NCBI GenBank assembly: GCA_029268645.1
Contig: JAQWNI010000173.1
Coordinates: 1 to 37,392 of the forward strand
Direction: 5' to 3'
DNA length: 37,392 nucleotides
Origin: Myxococcota bacterium
GTDB lineage: Bacteria > Myxococcota_A > UBA9160 > UBA4427
The translations under genes and the position numbers were made by a program. The notes beneath the pieces were generated by a model that made no database searches, had not been told where the DNA came from, and saw nothing but the letters and a program-made list of their open reading frames with translations. Each line of letters opens with the position of its first letter. Position 1 is the first letter of the stretch. Positions 1 through 8,814 of the stretch are shown one piece after another.

Positions 1-201
1 TTCGCAAACGGATTCTTCCACGGAGTCGTCTTGGCAGATATCCATCTTGAGCCATTGGAATCCGTTTTGCGAGCCTGAGCGAGGGGCGCGGCTGGTTCCG
101 AAGACGTGATGTCCGCGGGCGGACAGCGTCTGGGCCGCACACTCACCGATACCCGAGGAGGCGCCGGTGATCAGTACGCGTTGTCGACGGCTTTCGCTCA
201 T
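1..201 (-). CDS. Short-chain dehydrogenase/reductase, N-terminal part (cut by window edge)
   Basis: Reading from the ATG at 201 towards the window start gives 67 residues that continue past the edge. The N-terminus carries the SDR dinucleotide-binding motif TGASSGIGE at about residues 13-21, followed by a Rossmann beta-alpha-beta pattern, so an NAD(P)-dependent oxidoreductase is likely. The active site lies outside the window and the substrate cannot be inferred. Its ATG overlaps the TGA stop of the upstream SDR gene (ATGA arrangement), which suggests translational coupling in a kdsA-SDR-SDR operon. Confidence 0.85.
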   Translation of the reverse strand, partial: MSESRRQRVLITGASSGIGECAAQTLSARGHHVFGTSRAPRSGSQNGFQWLKMDICQDDSVEESVCE

Positions 202-965
202 CCAACGCCAATCATCATACCGCCCTCGACGGGGACGATGTGCCCGGTGACCAGATCGGAGCCGGTGATCAGAGAGAGAATCGCTTCTCCAACGGTCTCC
301 GGTGTGGCGACCCGGCCGAGAGGAGAGCGAGCCTCCATCGCCTGTTTGACGGGCTGGTAGCCTTCGCCGAGGCCCTCGCGTAGCCATGCGCCATCAATGA
401 AGCCCGGCGCGACGGCATTCACGCGGACCTCGGGGCCACAGACCCGGGCCAAGGTTACTGTCAGGTTATTGAGTCCCGCCTTAGACGCGCAGTAGGCCAG
501 GGAGCTTCCAGTACCGATCAGGCCTGCGACACTGGAGGTCATCACCACTTCGCCGCCGCCATCCGCCGTCAGCAGGGGCAGGGCCGCACGGGTGCATTGG
601 AAGGGGCCAACCGTGTTGACGGCATAGATCCGCATCCAATCATCGAAATCGAGTCCGTCGAGGTTTTGATGCGCGACGAATTTCGTTGTGCCTGCATTGT
701 TGATGAGGACATCGAGTCGCCCCCAAGCCTTCTGAGCCTCGTTCACCATGGCGCGACAGGCGACGTCCTCGGCCACGTCCGCCTGATAAGCGAAGGCCTC
801 GACCCCTTTCTCTCGGGCCAACCGAGCGGTTTCCTCAGCGCCAGTTTGCGAGCGGCTGTAGTTCACCAGGACAGCACACCCCGCCTCAGCGAGTTGCAAA
901 CACGTGGCCCGCCCCACACCGGTACCGCCGCCGGTGACAATGGCCGCCTTTCCTTTGAGCTTCAT
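198..965 (-). CDS. SDR family oxidoreductase (FabG-like)
   Basis: This is a complete 255-residue classical short-chain dehydrogenase. It has the cofactor motif TGGGTGVG at residues 11-18, NNAG at 89-92, and a catalytic set of Asn117, Ser145, Tyr158 and Lys162 (YCASK). The C-terminus ends in a VEGGMMIG segment typical of FabG-like enzymes. Cytosolic NAD(P)H-dependent keto/hydroxy oxidoreduction is expected; the substrate is unknown and 3-oxoacyl reduction is only one possibility. A purine-rich AGGGAGAG lies about 6 nt before the ATG at 965. It sits 25 bp downstream of kdsA and overlaps the next SDR by 4 bp, so the three are probably co-transcribed. Confidence 0.9.
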   Translation of the reverse strand: MKLKGKAAIVTGGGTGVGRATCLQLAEAGCAVLVNYSRSQTGAEETARLAREKGVEAFAYQADVAEDVACRAMVNEAQKAWGRLDVLINNAGTTKFVAHQNLDGLDFDDWMRIYAVNTVGPFQCTRAALPLLTADGGGEVVMTSSVAGLIGTGSSLAYCASKAGLNNLTVTLARVCGPEVRVNAVAPGFIDGAWLREGLGEGYQPVKQAMEARSPLGRVATPETVGEAILSLITGSDLVTGHIVPVEGGMMIGVG

Positions 966-990
966 GCTGTCTCTCCCTCTTTGTCTTGGT

Positions 991-1809
991 TTACAGGGTC
1001 TCTCTGAGTGCCTTATCCAAGGCAGAGACTTGATTTATCAGGACTTCGAGTTCTGCCGGACGGATCTGGCTCGGACCATCGACGGGGGCCTTTTCAGGAT
1101 CCGGATGGATTTCGATAAAAAGGGCATCGATTCCGACGCCCACTGCGGCGCGGGCGAGCGGTGCGACCAAAGTTCGATCGCCCCCCGACGCCCCTTCAGC
1201 GGCCCCCGGCTTTTGGACAGAGTGAGTGGCGTCAAAGCAAACTGGGGCAAAGGACCGCATCTCGACGAGGCCCCTCATGTCCACGACGAGATTCCGATGC
1301 CCAAACTGTGTTCCTCGTTCGGTCACGAAGGCACCGGCGGCTCCGAAATGGCGCGTTTTGTCGATGGCGTGAGCCATGTCGCCCGGGGCGATGAACTGGC
1401 CCTTCTTCAGATTCAGCGGGAGGCTCGTTTCAGAACACGCGCGAATCAGATCTGTCTGGCGACACAGCATGGCGGGGATTTGAAGGCAATCCACCACTTC
1501 GGCTACCGGGCCAGCTTGGGACGGCTCATGGACATCCGTGATGATTGGGAGGCCGGATTGATCGCGGACCGTTTCGAGAATTCGAAGGCCTTCATCGAGG
1601 CCAGGCCCCCGATAGGCGTCCACCTGTGTTCGATTGGCCTTGTCAAAGGAAGCCTTGAAGATGATCGGGATGCCCGACCGGAGGGCGATTTGCCGGATCT
1701 GCTCGGCGCATTGGACCGTGCGATCTTCGTTCTCGATTACGTTAAGCCCAGCGATTAAGACGAGAGGAGCGCCCTCGCCGATTTCGACGTCTCGGATCCG
1801 AACCATCAT
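991..1809 (-). CDS. kdsA: 3-deoxy-8-phosphooctulonate synthase (KDO-8-P synthase)
   Basis: The 272-residue protein condenses phosphoenolpyruvate with arabinose 5-phosphate to KDO 8-phosphate, an early step of the lipopolysaccharide inner core, so it implies an outer membrane. Family landmarks are GLNVIE near residue 21, IIFKASFDKANRT, LPIITDVHE, FGHRNLVVDMRG, FDATHSVQ and the C-terminal FIEIHPDPEKAPVDGPS. The residue equivalent to the metal-binding Cys of the metal-dependent class is Asn23, as in the E. coli type, so this copy should be metal-independent. ATGs at 1809 and 1806 are both possible starts. It is the first gene of the leftward operon and is not next to other KDO genes. Confidence 0.93.
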   Translation of the reverse strand: MMVRIRDVEIGEGAPLVLIAGLNVIENEDRTVQCAEQIRQIALRSGIPIIFKASFDKANRTQVDAYRGPGLDEGLRILETVRDQSGLPIITDVHEPSQAGPVAEVVDCLQIPAMLCRQTDLIRACSETSLPLNLKKGQFIAPGDMAHAIDKTRHFGAAGAFVTERGTQFGHRNLVVDMRGLVEMRSFAPVCFDATHSVQKPGAAEGASGGDRTLVAPLARAAVGVGIDALFIEIHPDPEKAPVDGPSQIRPAELEVLINQVSALDKALRETL

Positions 1810-1922
1810 GGGCCTGAAACTAGCAGCCTTCCCTAAGCCGGTGCCCCGAGGTCCGCCGAGGAGCTATTTTGAATAGGTGGCCCGGTTGACGATGGTGCGT
1901 ATGGGCCCGATGAGGAGCCGCC

Positions 1923-3071
1923 ATGAAGAGAGACATCTTTACAGACGAACACGACCACTTTCGAGCGGAGTGTCGCCGCTTCGTGCAAGCGGAACTGGTT
2001 CCCCATCTCGATGAGTGGAACGCCCGTGGACTCAGCGACAAGGCGGCGTGGCGAAAAATGGGCTCTGCTGGTTTTTTGGGGGCTCACGCGCCGGAGAAAT
2101 ACGGAGGCGGAGGCGTCGACTTTCTCTTCGACGCGATTGTGATGGAGGAGCTTGCGTATGCCAGGGCCCATGCATTGCAAATGTCCCTTCACTCGGACAT
2201 CTGCATGCCGTATCTCACGACCTATGGGACCGAGGCGCAAAAAGAGCAGTTTCTGGTCCCTGCAATCGGGGGCGAATGTCTGCTTGCCATCGCGATGACC
2301 GAGCCCGGCACCGGTTCAGACCTCGCCAATGTGCAGACCCGGGCGATTCGGCAGGGTGACGAATATGTGCTGGATGGATCCAAGACCTTTATTTCCAATG
2401 GTCAAAATGCCGACCTGGTCATCGTTGTGGCCAAAACAGAGCCGGCCGCTGATCCACCGCACCGCGGAATCAGTTTGATTTTGGTCGAGGCGGGGACGCC
2501 CGGCTTCGAGCGGGGTCGGAATCTCGAAAAAATCGGGCTGAAGGGTCAGGATACGAGCGAGTTGTTCTTCCGCGATTGCCGGGTTCCTGCAAGAAATTTA
2601 CTCGGTCAGGAAGGACAGGGTTTTAAAATGCTGATGGAGAAACTTCAACAGGAACGTCTCTGCATTGGGGTGGGCTCGATCGCCTCGGCGAAGCGATCTC
2701 TTGACGATACGATCGAATACGTTCGAGAACGGAAAGCATTCGGGAAACCGATCGCCGCTTTTCAAAACACGCAGTTCAAATTGGCTGAGCTCGCGAGCGA
2801 GATTGAGATTGGCCAGGCCTTCATTGACCGATTGCTGGCGGCCCACGTTAAGGGCGAAGAAATTGTGAAAGAGGTCAGTATGGCCAAGTGGTGGGCTAGC
2901 GATCTGCAGAAAAAGGTGGCTGGAGAGTGTCTTCAACTTTTCGGAGGCTACGGATTCATGGACGAGTACCCGATCTCGCAGGACTACCGAGATGCTGCCG
3001 TGCAGTCGATTTATGCCGGAACCAACGAGATCATGAAGGTCATTATTGCGCGGAAGATGGGTTTAGGCTGA
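1923..3071 (+). CDS. Acyl-CoA dehydrogenase, long-chain (ACADL) type
   Basis: The 382-residue flavoprotein should catalyse alpha,beta-dehydrogenation of an acyl-CoA and pass electrons to ETF. Visible motifs are MTEPGTGSD (from residue 125), ERKAFGKPI, LFGGYGFMDEYPI and the C-terminal SIYAGTNEIMK. The C-terminal position that holds the catalytic Glu in short/medium-chain enzymes is Ala (YAGT). A Glu sits instead at residue 244 in LQQERL, the place used by the long-chain and isovaleryl-CoA enzymes, so activity is probably intact. GAGGAG lies just before the ATG. It is divergent from kdsA across 113 bp. Chain length is inferred from similarity only. Confidence 0.92.
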   Translation: MKRDIFTDEHDHFRAECRRFVQAELVPHLDEWNARGLSDKAAWRKMGSAGFLGAHAPEKYGGGGVDFLFDAIVMEELAYARAHALQMSLHSDICMPYLTTYGTEAQKEQFLVPAIGGECLLAIAMTEPGTGSDLANVQTRAIRQGDEYVLDGSKTFISNGQNADLVIVVAKTEPAADPPHRGISLILVEAGTPGFERGRNLEKIGLKGQDTSELFFRDCRVPARNLLGQEGQGFKMLMEKLQQERLCIGVGSIASAKRSLDDTIEYVRERKAFGKPIAAFQNTQFKLAELASEIEIGQAFIDRLLAAHVKGEEIVKEVSMAKWWASDLQKKVAGECLQLFGGYGFMDEYPISQDYRDAAVQSIYAGTNEIMKVIIARKMGLG

Positions 3072-3102
3072 GCCGTTCTCTTGGGTCGACAAGAGTCCGG
3101 CT
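3071..3102 (+). terminator. Hairpin at the end of the acyl-CoA dehydrogenase gene
   Basis: AGCCG (3071-3075) pairs with CGGCT (3098-3102) and CTCTT (3078-3082) with AAGAG (3091-3095), separated by a small internal loop. The stem begins at the stop codon and is followed by TAAAT, not a true T-run. It is a plausible but weak terminator. Confidence 0.4.
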
Positions 3103-3307
3103 TAAATGGGTGAGGTTCGGCTGGCAGTCCAGAAAAGGCAATGAAAACGATCGCTTGAAATTGACCGATTCAGGGTCTTCTCCGGTCGCTCGACGGGCCG
3201 CCGCAACCCGGCAGAGCCGCTCGACGGCTTGCTCCGCCAGGGGTTGCTAACTTGTGAGGCTCAGCGCGGCACCTCGGCTTTAGATCCCCCCTCAGCGATG
3301 GAAAAAC

Positions 3308-3562
3308 ATGATCGAAGACCTCTCTCTTTACCAGTTTGACGCCTGTCCGTACTGTGCCCGGGTACGTTCGGCTCTTGATCGTCTGGACGTTTCTGTCGAG
3401 ATCCGAGATACGCTTGAGGATCCAAATCGGTTGTCTGAATTGATCGAGGCCACCGGTCGAAGGACGGTCCCGGTGCTTCGGATCGTGAAGCCCGGGGGTG
3501 ATGTGACTTGGATGCCCGAGTCGGCGGACATCATTCGGTACCTCGAACAGCGCTTTGCCTGA
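3308..3562 (+). CDS. Glutaredoxin family protein
   Basis: The 84-residue protein consists of a single thioredoxin fold. It has a dithiol CPYC at Cys13-Cys16, the cis-Pro motif TVPVL in the middle, and a C-terminal ESADIIRYLEQ that matches the glutathione-binding end of glutaredoxins and GST N-domains. It probably reduces protein or glutathione mixed disulfides in the cytosol. A glutathione reductase elsewhere in the window (25457) fits with this. The 236 bp before it hold only the hairpin noted at 3071-3102. No strong ribosome-binding site is visible. Confidence 0.85.
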   Translation: MIEDLSLYQFDACPYCARVRSALDRLDVSVEIRDTLEDPNRLSELIEATGRRTVPVLRIVKPGGDVTWMPESADIIRYLEQRFA

Positions 3563-3588
3563 TGGCCCGAGTCGTCGGGTTCTCATCA
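3560..3588 (+). terminator. Hairpin overlapping the glutaredoxin stop codon
   Basis: TGATG (3560-3564) pairs with CATCA (3584-3588) and CCCGA (3566-3570) with TCGGG (3575-3579), with a GTCG loop. The stem starts on the stop codon and is followed by an AT-rich stretch (GGGCATAAATTT) without a clean T-run. Confidence 0.4.
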
Positions 3589-3706
3589 GGGCATAAATTT
3601 GTATCGCTATGGCACGGCATCCATGGGGTCAGGCTTGTGTTATTCAGGATCGCGGCCGTCTGACCGATGACAACGGGGTCGATTTCATTCAGGAGGCCCC
3701 TCCGTT

Positions 3707-4018
3707 ATGCCCATTCGAATGCCCCAAATCTTTCGCGGGTCGCTGGTCGCGATCCTCATGCTTTGTTTTGCCGTGCTGCCGGCCATGGCGTCTGACCTGG
3801 GAGGGGAAACCCCGGAAGAAGCATCGACGCCAGTTGTTTTCGATACCTTCGTGATGAAACCCTTGGGAGTTGTGACCTTCGTGGGTGGGGTTTGCGCCTT
3901 TGTTGCATCTCTGCCGATTGTGGCGGTCACCCGGCCTCAGGACATCGGCGTGCCTTTTCAGGCACTGGTGGGGCGTCCGGCCCGCTTTGTCTGGGGTGAG
4001 AAAATCGGCGGAGAGTGA
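3707..4018 (+). CDS. Small exported/membrane protein of unknown function
   Basis: The predicted product has 103 residues. Residues 1-28 look like a Sec signal peptide, with a hydrophobic run SLVAILMLCFAVLPAMASD that suggests cleavage after AMA. A second hydrophobic segment at about residues 50-72 (PLGVVTFVGGVCAFVASLPIVAVT) should span the membrane, followed by a short soluble tail. The AGGAGG at 3691-3696, 10 nt before the ATG, supports this start. I do not assign a function; small proteins of this pattern (short exported stretch, VMKPLG, one transmembrane helix) occur in proteobacteria. Confidence 0.7.
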   Translation: MPIRMPQIFRGSLVAILMLCFAVLPAMASDLGGETPEEASTPVVFDTFVMKPLGVVTFVGGVCAFVASLPIVAVTRPQDIGVPFQALVGRPARFVWGEKIGGE

Positions 4019-4157
4019 CTGCCTTCGCTGGAGTCGTTTGCCCTTGCTGCGTTGAGATCAACTTCGCGCGGAATCCAAAAGAGGGCTCGTGATCGCATCG
4101 AGGTGCTGGGCGTTCTAGACTCGCTTCTTCCCGACTGGACGGAGAAGGAGTCTGAAA

Positions 4158-4937
4158 GTGCCCGAGTTCTGTGAGACGCATCAAGAGGGTCCTATTCTCA
4201 CGGTGACGATTAATCGTCCCGAGCGCATGAATGCCCTTCATCCTCCGGCCAATGCCGAAATTGCCGCGGTTTTCGATGCTTTTGTCGAGGACGATGACCT
4301 GTGGGTGGCTGTCATCACCGGAGCCGGCGATCGCGCTTTTTCTGCGGGAAACGATCTCCGGTTTCAGGCCGAAGAAGGAGGCGCTGCGGTTCAAACGCCC
4401 AAGACGGGATTTGCAGGCCTGACCTCGCGTTTCGACAATACGAAGCCGGTGATTGCGGCAGTCAATGGCGTTGCGATGGGCGGAGGTTTTGAAATCGCAC
4501 TGGCCTGCGATCTGATTATTGCCTCAGAGAACGCCATCTTTGCTCTCCCAGAGCCTAGGGTGGGTCTGGCAGCGTTGGCGGGAGGGGTACATCGTCTGCC
4601 CCGGCAGATCGGTTTGAAGCGGGCGATGGGCATGTTGTTGACCGGTCGCCGAGTCGGCGCCGCCGAAGGGCTCGAACTGGGCTTTGTCAACGAAGTGGTA
4701 GCCCAGGAAGAGTTGATGTCCTCGGCGCGCCGCTGGGCCGATCAGATCGTCGAGTGCGCTCCGCTCTCCGTCCGCGGCAGCAAGCAAGCGGCTATGCAGG
4801 GCCTAGAAGCGGGCGGCCTCGAGGCTGCGATGTCGGGAAGGTACGACCAGCTCAGTGCGATGGCGCGGAGTCAGGACTTTATCGAGGGGCCGCGTGCTTT
4901 CGCCGAGAAACGCCCGCCGCGATGGACCGGGAAATAG
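4158..4937 (+). CDS. Enoyl-CoA hydratase/isomerase family protein
   Basis: The 259-residue crotonase-fold protein starts at GTG 4158, preceded by AAGGAG 7 nt upstream. It has the CoA-binding and oxyanion segment NGVAMGGGFEIALACD. Glu112 (GGGFE) and Glu132 (LPEPRVG) occupy the positions of the two catalytic glutamates of mitochondrial enoyl-CoA hydratase, 20 residues apart as expected. Hydration of a 2-enoyl-CoA is therefore more likely than a non-hydratase role. It shares the strand with the acyl-CoA dehydrogenase at 1923, but two unrelated genes lie between them. The physiological substrate is unknown. Confidence 0.9.
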   Translation: MPEFCETHQEGPILTVTINRPERMNALHPPANAEIAAVFDAFVEDDDLWVAVITGAGDRAFSAGNDLRFQAEEGGAAVQTPKTGFAGLTSRFDNTKPVIAAVNGVAMGGGFEIALACDLIIASENAIFALPEPRVGLAALAGGVHRLPRQIGLKRAMGMLLTGRRVGAAEGLELGFVNEVVAQEELMSSARRWADQIVECAPLSVRGSKQAAMQGLEAGGLEAAMSGRYDQLSAMARSQDFIEGPRAFAEKRPPRWTGK

Positions 4938-4980
4938 TCGAGGGGCGAGAGCAGGAGGGAAAGCGTCGTCTTGACGAGGG

Positions 4981-6177
4981 CTAGTCGGCTCGGATGGCCT
5001 CCTCTAGAATCTCGATCCCGGCTTCGACTTCCTCTGGACGGATCACCAGCGGTGGAGCCAGGCGGATATTCCGTTCTCCAGCGCCGATCACCAGTAAGCC
5101 TCGCTCCCGGCACCGGTCGATGATCGGCGCGGCGGGGACGGGCAGCTCAACCGCGCGGAGGTGGCCGATGCCTCGTACGTCGACCACCTTGTCCTCGCTG
5201 AGGCGCTCCTGCATGGCTTCGAGCTGAGCTCCGAGAAAGAGGCCCACTTCACGCGAGCTTTCCAGAATGCCGCCGGAGAAGAGTTCGTCCATTACGGCTT
5301 TGGCGCAGGCCGCGGCTAACGGGTTACCACCAAACGTCGAACCGTGGGTGCCGGGGCCTAAGACTTTCGCGACTTTTTCCCGAGTGAGCATGGCGCCGAT
5401 TGGAATTCCGTTGCCCAAAGCTTTGGCCACCGTAACGATGTCCGGCGTGACTCCGCTCGGCTCATGGGCGAAAAAAGTGCCCGTTCGACCCATACCAGTT
5501 TGTACTTCGTCGACGATCAAGAGGCAGCCGTTTTCGTCGGCGATTTCACGAAGCTCCGCGAGAAAGCCTGCCGGTGCAGGCCTGACTCCGCTTTCTCCTT
5601 GGATCGGTTCGATGATAATTGCCGCCGTTCGCTCGGAGCAGAGCGCCCGGACAGCTTCGGCGTCTCCGAAGGGTGCGTGGTGCACACCCGGGACCATGGG
5701 TTCAAAGCCTTTCCAGTAGGCCGGTGTGCCCGTTGCACTCACCGTAAAAAGCGTCCTTCCGTGGAAGCCGCCCTCAAAAGCGATGATCTCGTATCGATCT
5801 CGTCCGTGTTCTCGGTGGTAGAGTCGGGCGAGTTTGAGCGCAGCTTCGTTCGCCTCAGCGCCCGAGTTGGCAAAAAACACTCGATCGGCGAAGGATCGAG
5901 CGACCAGGATTTCGGCGAGTTCGATCTGGGGCGTCGAAGCAAAGAGATTTGAGGTATGCCAGAGAAGGTGGGCTTGGTTTTCGAGGGCCGAAACGATTCG
6001 AGGGTGACAGTGACCGAGGACCACCGTGGCGATTCCGCCCATCATGTCCAGATATTCTCGACCCTCTGCATCGTAAAGCTTGCAGCCCTCACCCCGAATG
6101 ATGGCAATTGCGGGTGCGCGGTAGTTCGGTGTCAGCACCTTTGTGAAGCGTTCCGCAATGTTGGAATTTTCACTCAT
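4981..6177 (-). CDS. argD: Acetylornithine/succinylornithine-type aminotransferase (class III)
   Basis: The 398-residue PLP enzyme probably interconverts N-acetylornithine and N-acetylglutamate semialdehyde in arginine synthesis. Motifs include NSGAEAN (104-110), FHGRT (138-142), Asp223-Glu-Val-Gln-Thr-Gly, the Schiff-base lysine Lys252 in TVAKALGNG, and HGSTFGGNPLA. I start at the ATG at 6177, because the extra 26 codons back to 6255 encode a basic stretch with no family resemblance. It stands alone, convergent with the enoyl-CoA hydratase gene and divergent from the DUF4336 gene. Related enzymes with other omega-amino substrates cannot be excluded. Confidence 0.85.
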   Translation of the reverse strand: MSENSNIAERFTKVLTPNYRAPAIAIIRGEGCKLYDAEGREYLDMMGGIATVVLGHCHPRIVSALENQAHLLWHTSNLFASTPQIELAEILVARSFADRVFFANSGAEANEAALKLARLYHREHGRDRYEIIAFEGGFHGRTLFTVSATGTPAYWKGFEPMVPGVHHAPFGDAEAVRALCSERTAAIIIEPIQGESGVRPAPAGFLAELREIADENGCLLIVDEVQTGMGRTGTFFAHEPSGVTPDIVTVAKALGNGIPIGAMLTREKVAKVLGPGTHGSTFGGNPLAAACAKAVMDELFSGGILESSREVGLFLGAQLEAMQERLSEDKVVDVRGIGHLRAVELPVPAAPIIDRCRERGLLVIGAGERNIRLAPPLVIRPEEVEAGIEILEEAIRAD

Positions 6178-6282
6178 TCGTTTCGTCTCGGGAGCACCTA
6201 TATTGCGGGCCAGGCGTAGTTTAGATTTTTGCACGGGTCGCGACACAACGCGCATAGTCGATCAGGCAGAAGGGACATCACG

Positions 6283-6978
6283 ATGATACGTCAATTGGAT
6301 TCGGAAATCTGGGTGATCGACCATCCCGATTTCAAGCTTGGACCGGGCGTCCGGATTGGAACGCGTACAACTCTGATCCGCCTCGCAGAGGGTGGCCTCT
6401 GGGTGCACTCTCCGGGCCCTTTGACGGAAGATTTGACCCAGGAGATTAATCGCCTCGGGCCCGTTCGTTTCCTCGTGGCTCCCAACACCTTTCACCATCT
6501 CTTTGTTTCCGAGAACTGCGCCGCTTGGCCCTCGGCCAAGCTTTACTTGGCCCCGGGCTTGGCGGCGAAACGCAAAGACCTGGCTGGGGCTGCTGAACTC
6601 CGTGGAGAGGCGGAACCAGGCTGGGCGGGGGAGATCGACCAGTGTTTGATCGAAGGGAGCCCTCGGCTGGGCGAAGTGGCTTTCAGACACGGATCAAGTC
6701 GTACGCTGATTTTGACGGATTGGGTTTTCAATGTCGGTCGTCCAGAATCGATTGGAGCCCGCTTGTTCTTCTCTGTGACGGGCGTTCTGGGTGGTGTCTC
6801 CATCTCTCGGCTGATCCGTTTTCTGACTCGGGACACCGCTGCGGCCCGACGCTCTTTCGAGCATGTGCTGGAATGGGATTTTAATCGGATCGTGCTGGCG
6901 CACGGCGACATTCTTGAACAGGATGGCCCCCGCAGTCTGAAGAATGCGCTCAGTCGGATAGGGAGATCGTCGAGCTGA
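6283..6978 (+). CDS. DUF4336 domain protein (metallo-hydrolase-like)
   Basis: The 231-residue protein matches the DUF4336 pattern: an N-terminal IWVIDHPDFKLGPGVRIGTRTTLIRLAEGGLWVHSPGP, then LVAPNTFHHLFV, LILTDWVFNV and a C-terminal FNRIVLAHGDIL. The fold resembles metallo-beta-lactamases with a reduced metal site, and its function is unknown. The ATG at 6283, with AGAAGGG about 8 nt upstream, is preferred over a TTG at 6229 that would add 18 non-conserved residues. It is divergent from argD and ends 8 bp from the convergent cyclase gene. Confidence 0.75.
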   Translation: MIRQLDSEIWVIDHPDFKLGPGVRIGTRTTLIRLAEGGLWVHSPGPLTEDLTQEINRLGPVRFLVAPNTFHHLFVSENCAAWPSAKLYLAPGLAAKRKDLAGAAELRGEAEPGWAGEIDQCLIEGSPRLGEVAFRHGSSRTLILTDWVFNVGRPESIGARLFFSVTGVLGGVSISRLIRFLTRDTAAARRSFEHVLEWDFNRIVLAHGDILEQDGPRSLKNALSRIGRSSS

Positions 6979-6986
6979 AGGCGTGA

Positions 6987-8654
6987 CTATCGGCGACCGA
7001 GGATTAAATAGGGTTCCTCGCCTCTTTGCTTGCCCTTGAGTCGAACGGGCGGAAGCGCACGAGCCACGAATTCGTCCTGCACTCGGGCCCAGGTTTCTTT
7101 GCCCACGACGACCTGTTCAGATTCTGCGACCGAAGCTTCAAGGCGGCTTGCAATGTTGACGACGTCTCCGATGACCGTGTAGTCCTTGCGGTCTGGTGAG
7201 CCGATGTCTCCGACGACCACCGGACCCGAGTTGATTCCGATTCGCATTCGCAGATCGCGAAGGCTTTTATTCCGCTTGTTTAGATCGCTGAGTCCCTCTT
7301 GCATTCGGAGAGCGGCTTCGACTGCACGAGAAGCATGGTCGGGCATCGAGAGGGGAGCGCCAAAAAAGGCCATCATTCCGTCTCCCCTGAATTTGTCGAG
7401 GGTTCCGTTGAGATCAAAGACGATCCCCGTGAGTCGCTCGAAGACTCGGTTGAGGATCCGAATCACTTCCGCTGAGCGCATGTCCTCCGCCATGCTGGTG
7501 AAGCCCTTCAGGTCGGCGAAGAGGACCGTAACGTCTCGCTCATCCGCATTCATCTGCTGAACCGCGGGCGCGGAGGCCCTCAGGATTTCGTCAACTACCG
7601 CGGGGGAGCTGTATCGCGCGAGCCGGGCCCTGAGTTCTTGTTCATGCCGAATGCTGTCGCGAAGCGCTGCAGTTTCGATGGCGACAGCAGAGAGCATGGC
7701 GAGGGCGCTCAGGACGTGGAGGTCCGGCAGTGAGAAAGGGGCCGTACTCGTCTGGCGGTCCGCATAGATGAAGCCCGCGGTCCGCCCCTCGCGGTACAGG
7801 GGAGCACACATGACGGACCGGATCTGCATCATGACGACGCTCTCAGCTGTCCCGAAACGCTCGTCGCTTTGGGTGTCGCTGACGATCAAAGCCTGTTTCT
7901 TTTCTAAAACGTGACGAACGATGTTGCTGCTGATGTTGATGGGCGTCTCGGGGATCCCGTCAAGGGTTCGCATTACCTTCGGTTCGGTTCGCCGAGTTTT
8001 CTCGTCGTAGAGGCAGATCAGTCCTCGCTCGGCGGACACGTTTCCGAAGACCAATGAGAGAATCCTCTCTAGGGTCTCATCGAGGGTGTCGCAAGAGATC
8101 AGGGCCTCCGCGGCTTCACTGACGATGCCCAAGAGGTGGCTCGCGCCTTCGCGTGGGTTGACGCGAGAAGCCTCGGCATCCTGCTGCGAAATGGATGTAT
8201 CGGAGCGCAGAGAGTCAGGGCTTCCCCCGCCTGCGAGAAGAGAGGAGAGTTCCGAGAGTTCGAGCACTTCGGTATGCAGCGCCGGGGCAGCCCGATCTGA
8301 AATGACGACACGGGCCGATCGATTGATTGTGCTTTCGGGTCCGATCTCGACGTCGATTCGAGCCGAACCCAGATCGATGCGGTCGCCATCCCTGATAGGT
8401 TGGGAATCGACCCGGAGTGTGTTGACTCGGATTCCGTTCTTGCTTCCGAGATCCTCGATCATCCAGCCGAGTCCGTCACGCCGGAAACGAGCATGAACGC
8501 GCGAAACACTTTCGTGATCGACCACGAGATCGCACTCCGAGGAGCGCCCAAGGGTGAGCGGCTTTTCGCCGAGAACGAAATACCGGTTGTCCTCGGAATC
8601 GTCGGTCTCGTGCCGGAGTCGGCAGATGATTGGATTTTTTTCGGACACGCTCAT
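6987..8654 (-). CDS. FHA-GAF-class III adenylate cyclase
   Basis: This 555-residue signalling protein has three recognisable parts. An FHA domain at about 10-105 (LGRSSECDLVVDHESVSRVHARF) binds phosphothreonine. A GAF domain spans about 175-330. A C-terminal class III nucleotidyl cyclase domain spans about 375-535. In the cyclase the metal aspartates (FADLKGFT and FRGDG), the adenine-selecting Lys (LDKFRGDG) and Asp (VIGDVVNIASRLE) and the transition-state Asn and Arg are all present, so active synthesis of cAMP is likely. No transmembrane segment is visible. The FHA domain implies input from a Ser/Thr kinase; a PP2C phosphatase lies at 21309 but no kinase is in this window. Confidence 0.92.
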   Translation of the reverse strand: MSVSEKNPIICRLRHETDDSEDNRYFVLGEKPLTLGRSSECDLVVDHESVSRVHARFRRDGLGWMIEDLGSKNGIRVNTLRVDSQPIRDGDRIDLGSARIDVEIGPESTINRSARVVISDRAAPALHTEVLELSELSSLLAGGGSPDSLRSDTSISQQDAEASRVNPREGASHLLGIVSEAAEALISCDTLDETLERILSLVFGNVSAERGLICLYDEKTRRTEPKVMRTLDGIPETPINISSNIVRHVLEKKQALIVSDTQSDERFGTAESVVMMQIRSVMCAPLYREGRTAGFIYADRQTSTAPFSLPDLHVLSALAMLSAVAIETAALRDSIRHEQELRARLARYSSPAVVDEILRASAPAVQQMNADERDVTVLFADLKGFTSMAEDMRSAEVIRILNRVFERLTGIVFDLNGTLDKFRGDGMMAFFGAPLSMPDHASRAVEAALRMQEGLSDLNKRNKSLRDLRMRIGINSGPVVVGDIGSPDRKDYTVIGDVVNIASRLEASVAESEQVVVGKETWARVQDEFVARALPPVRLKGKQRGEEPYLILGRR

Positions 8655-8814
8655 CCCCTTCCGATTTTTCGGCTGGAGCGCACTGAAAGTGTAACCCGTT
8701 CGCTCGTTTTCCCCGCTGGGACTCTTCGAGGAGGCGATTCAGCGACCCGCTTGGGTTTCACTCGGCCCTCCGGCCAAGGGGTTTTGATCAAGAGCTTGGG
8801 GTTAGACTGAGGCC

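Noticed and set aside
904-1758. 284-codon plus-strand open frame
   Set aside because: Antisense to kdsA, which has unmistakable KDO8P synthase motifs.
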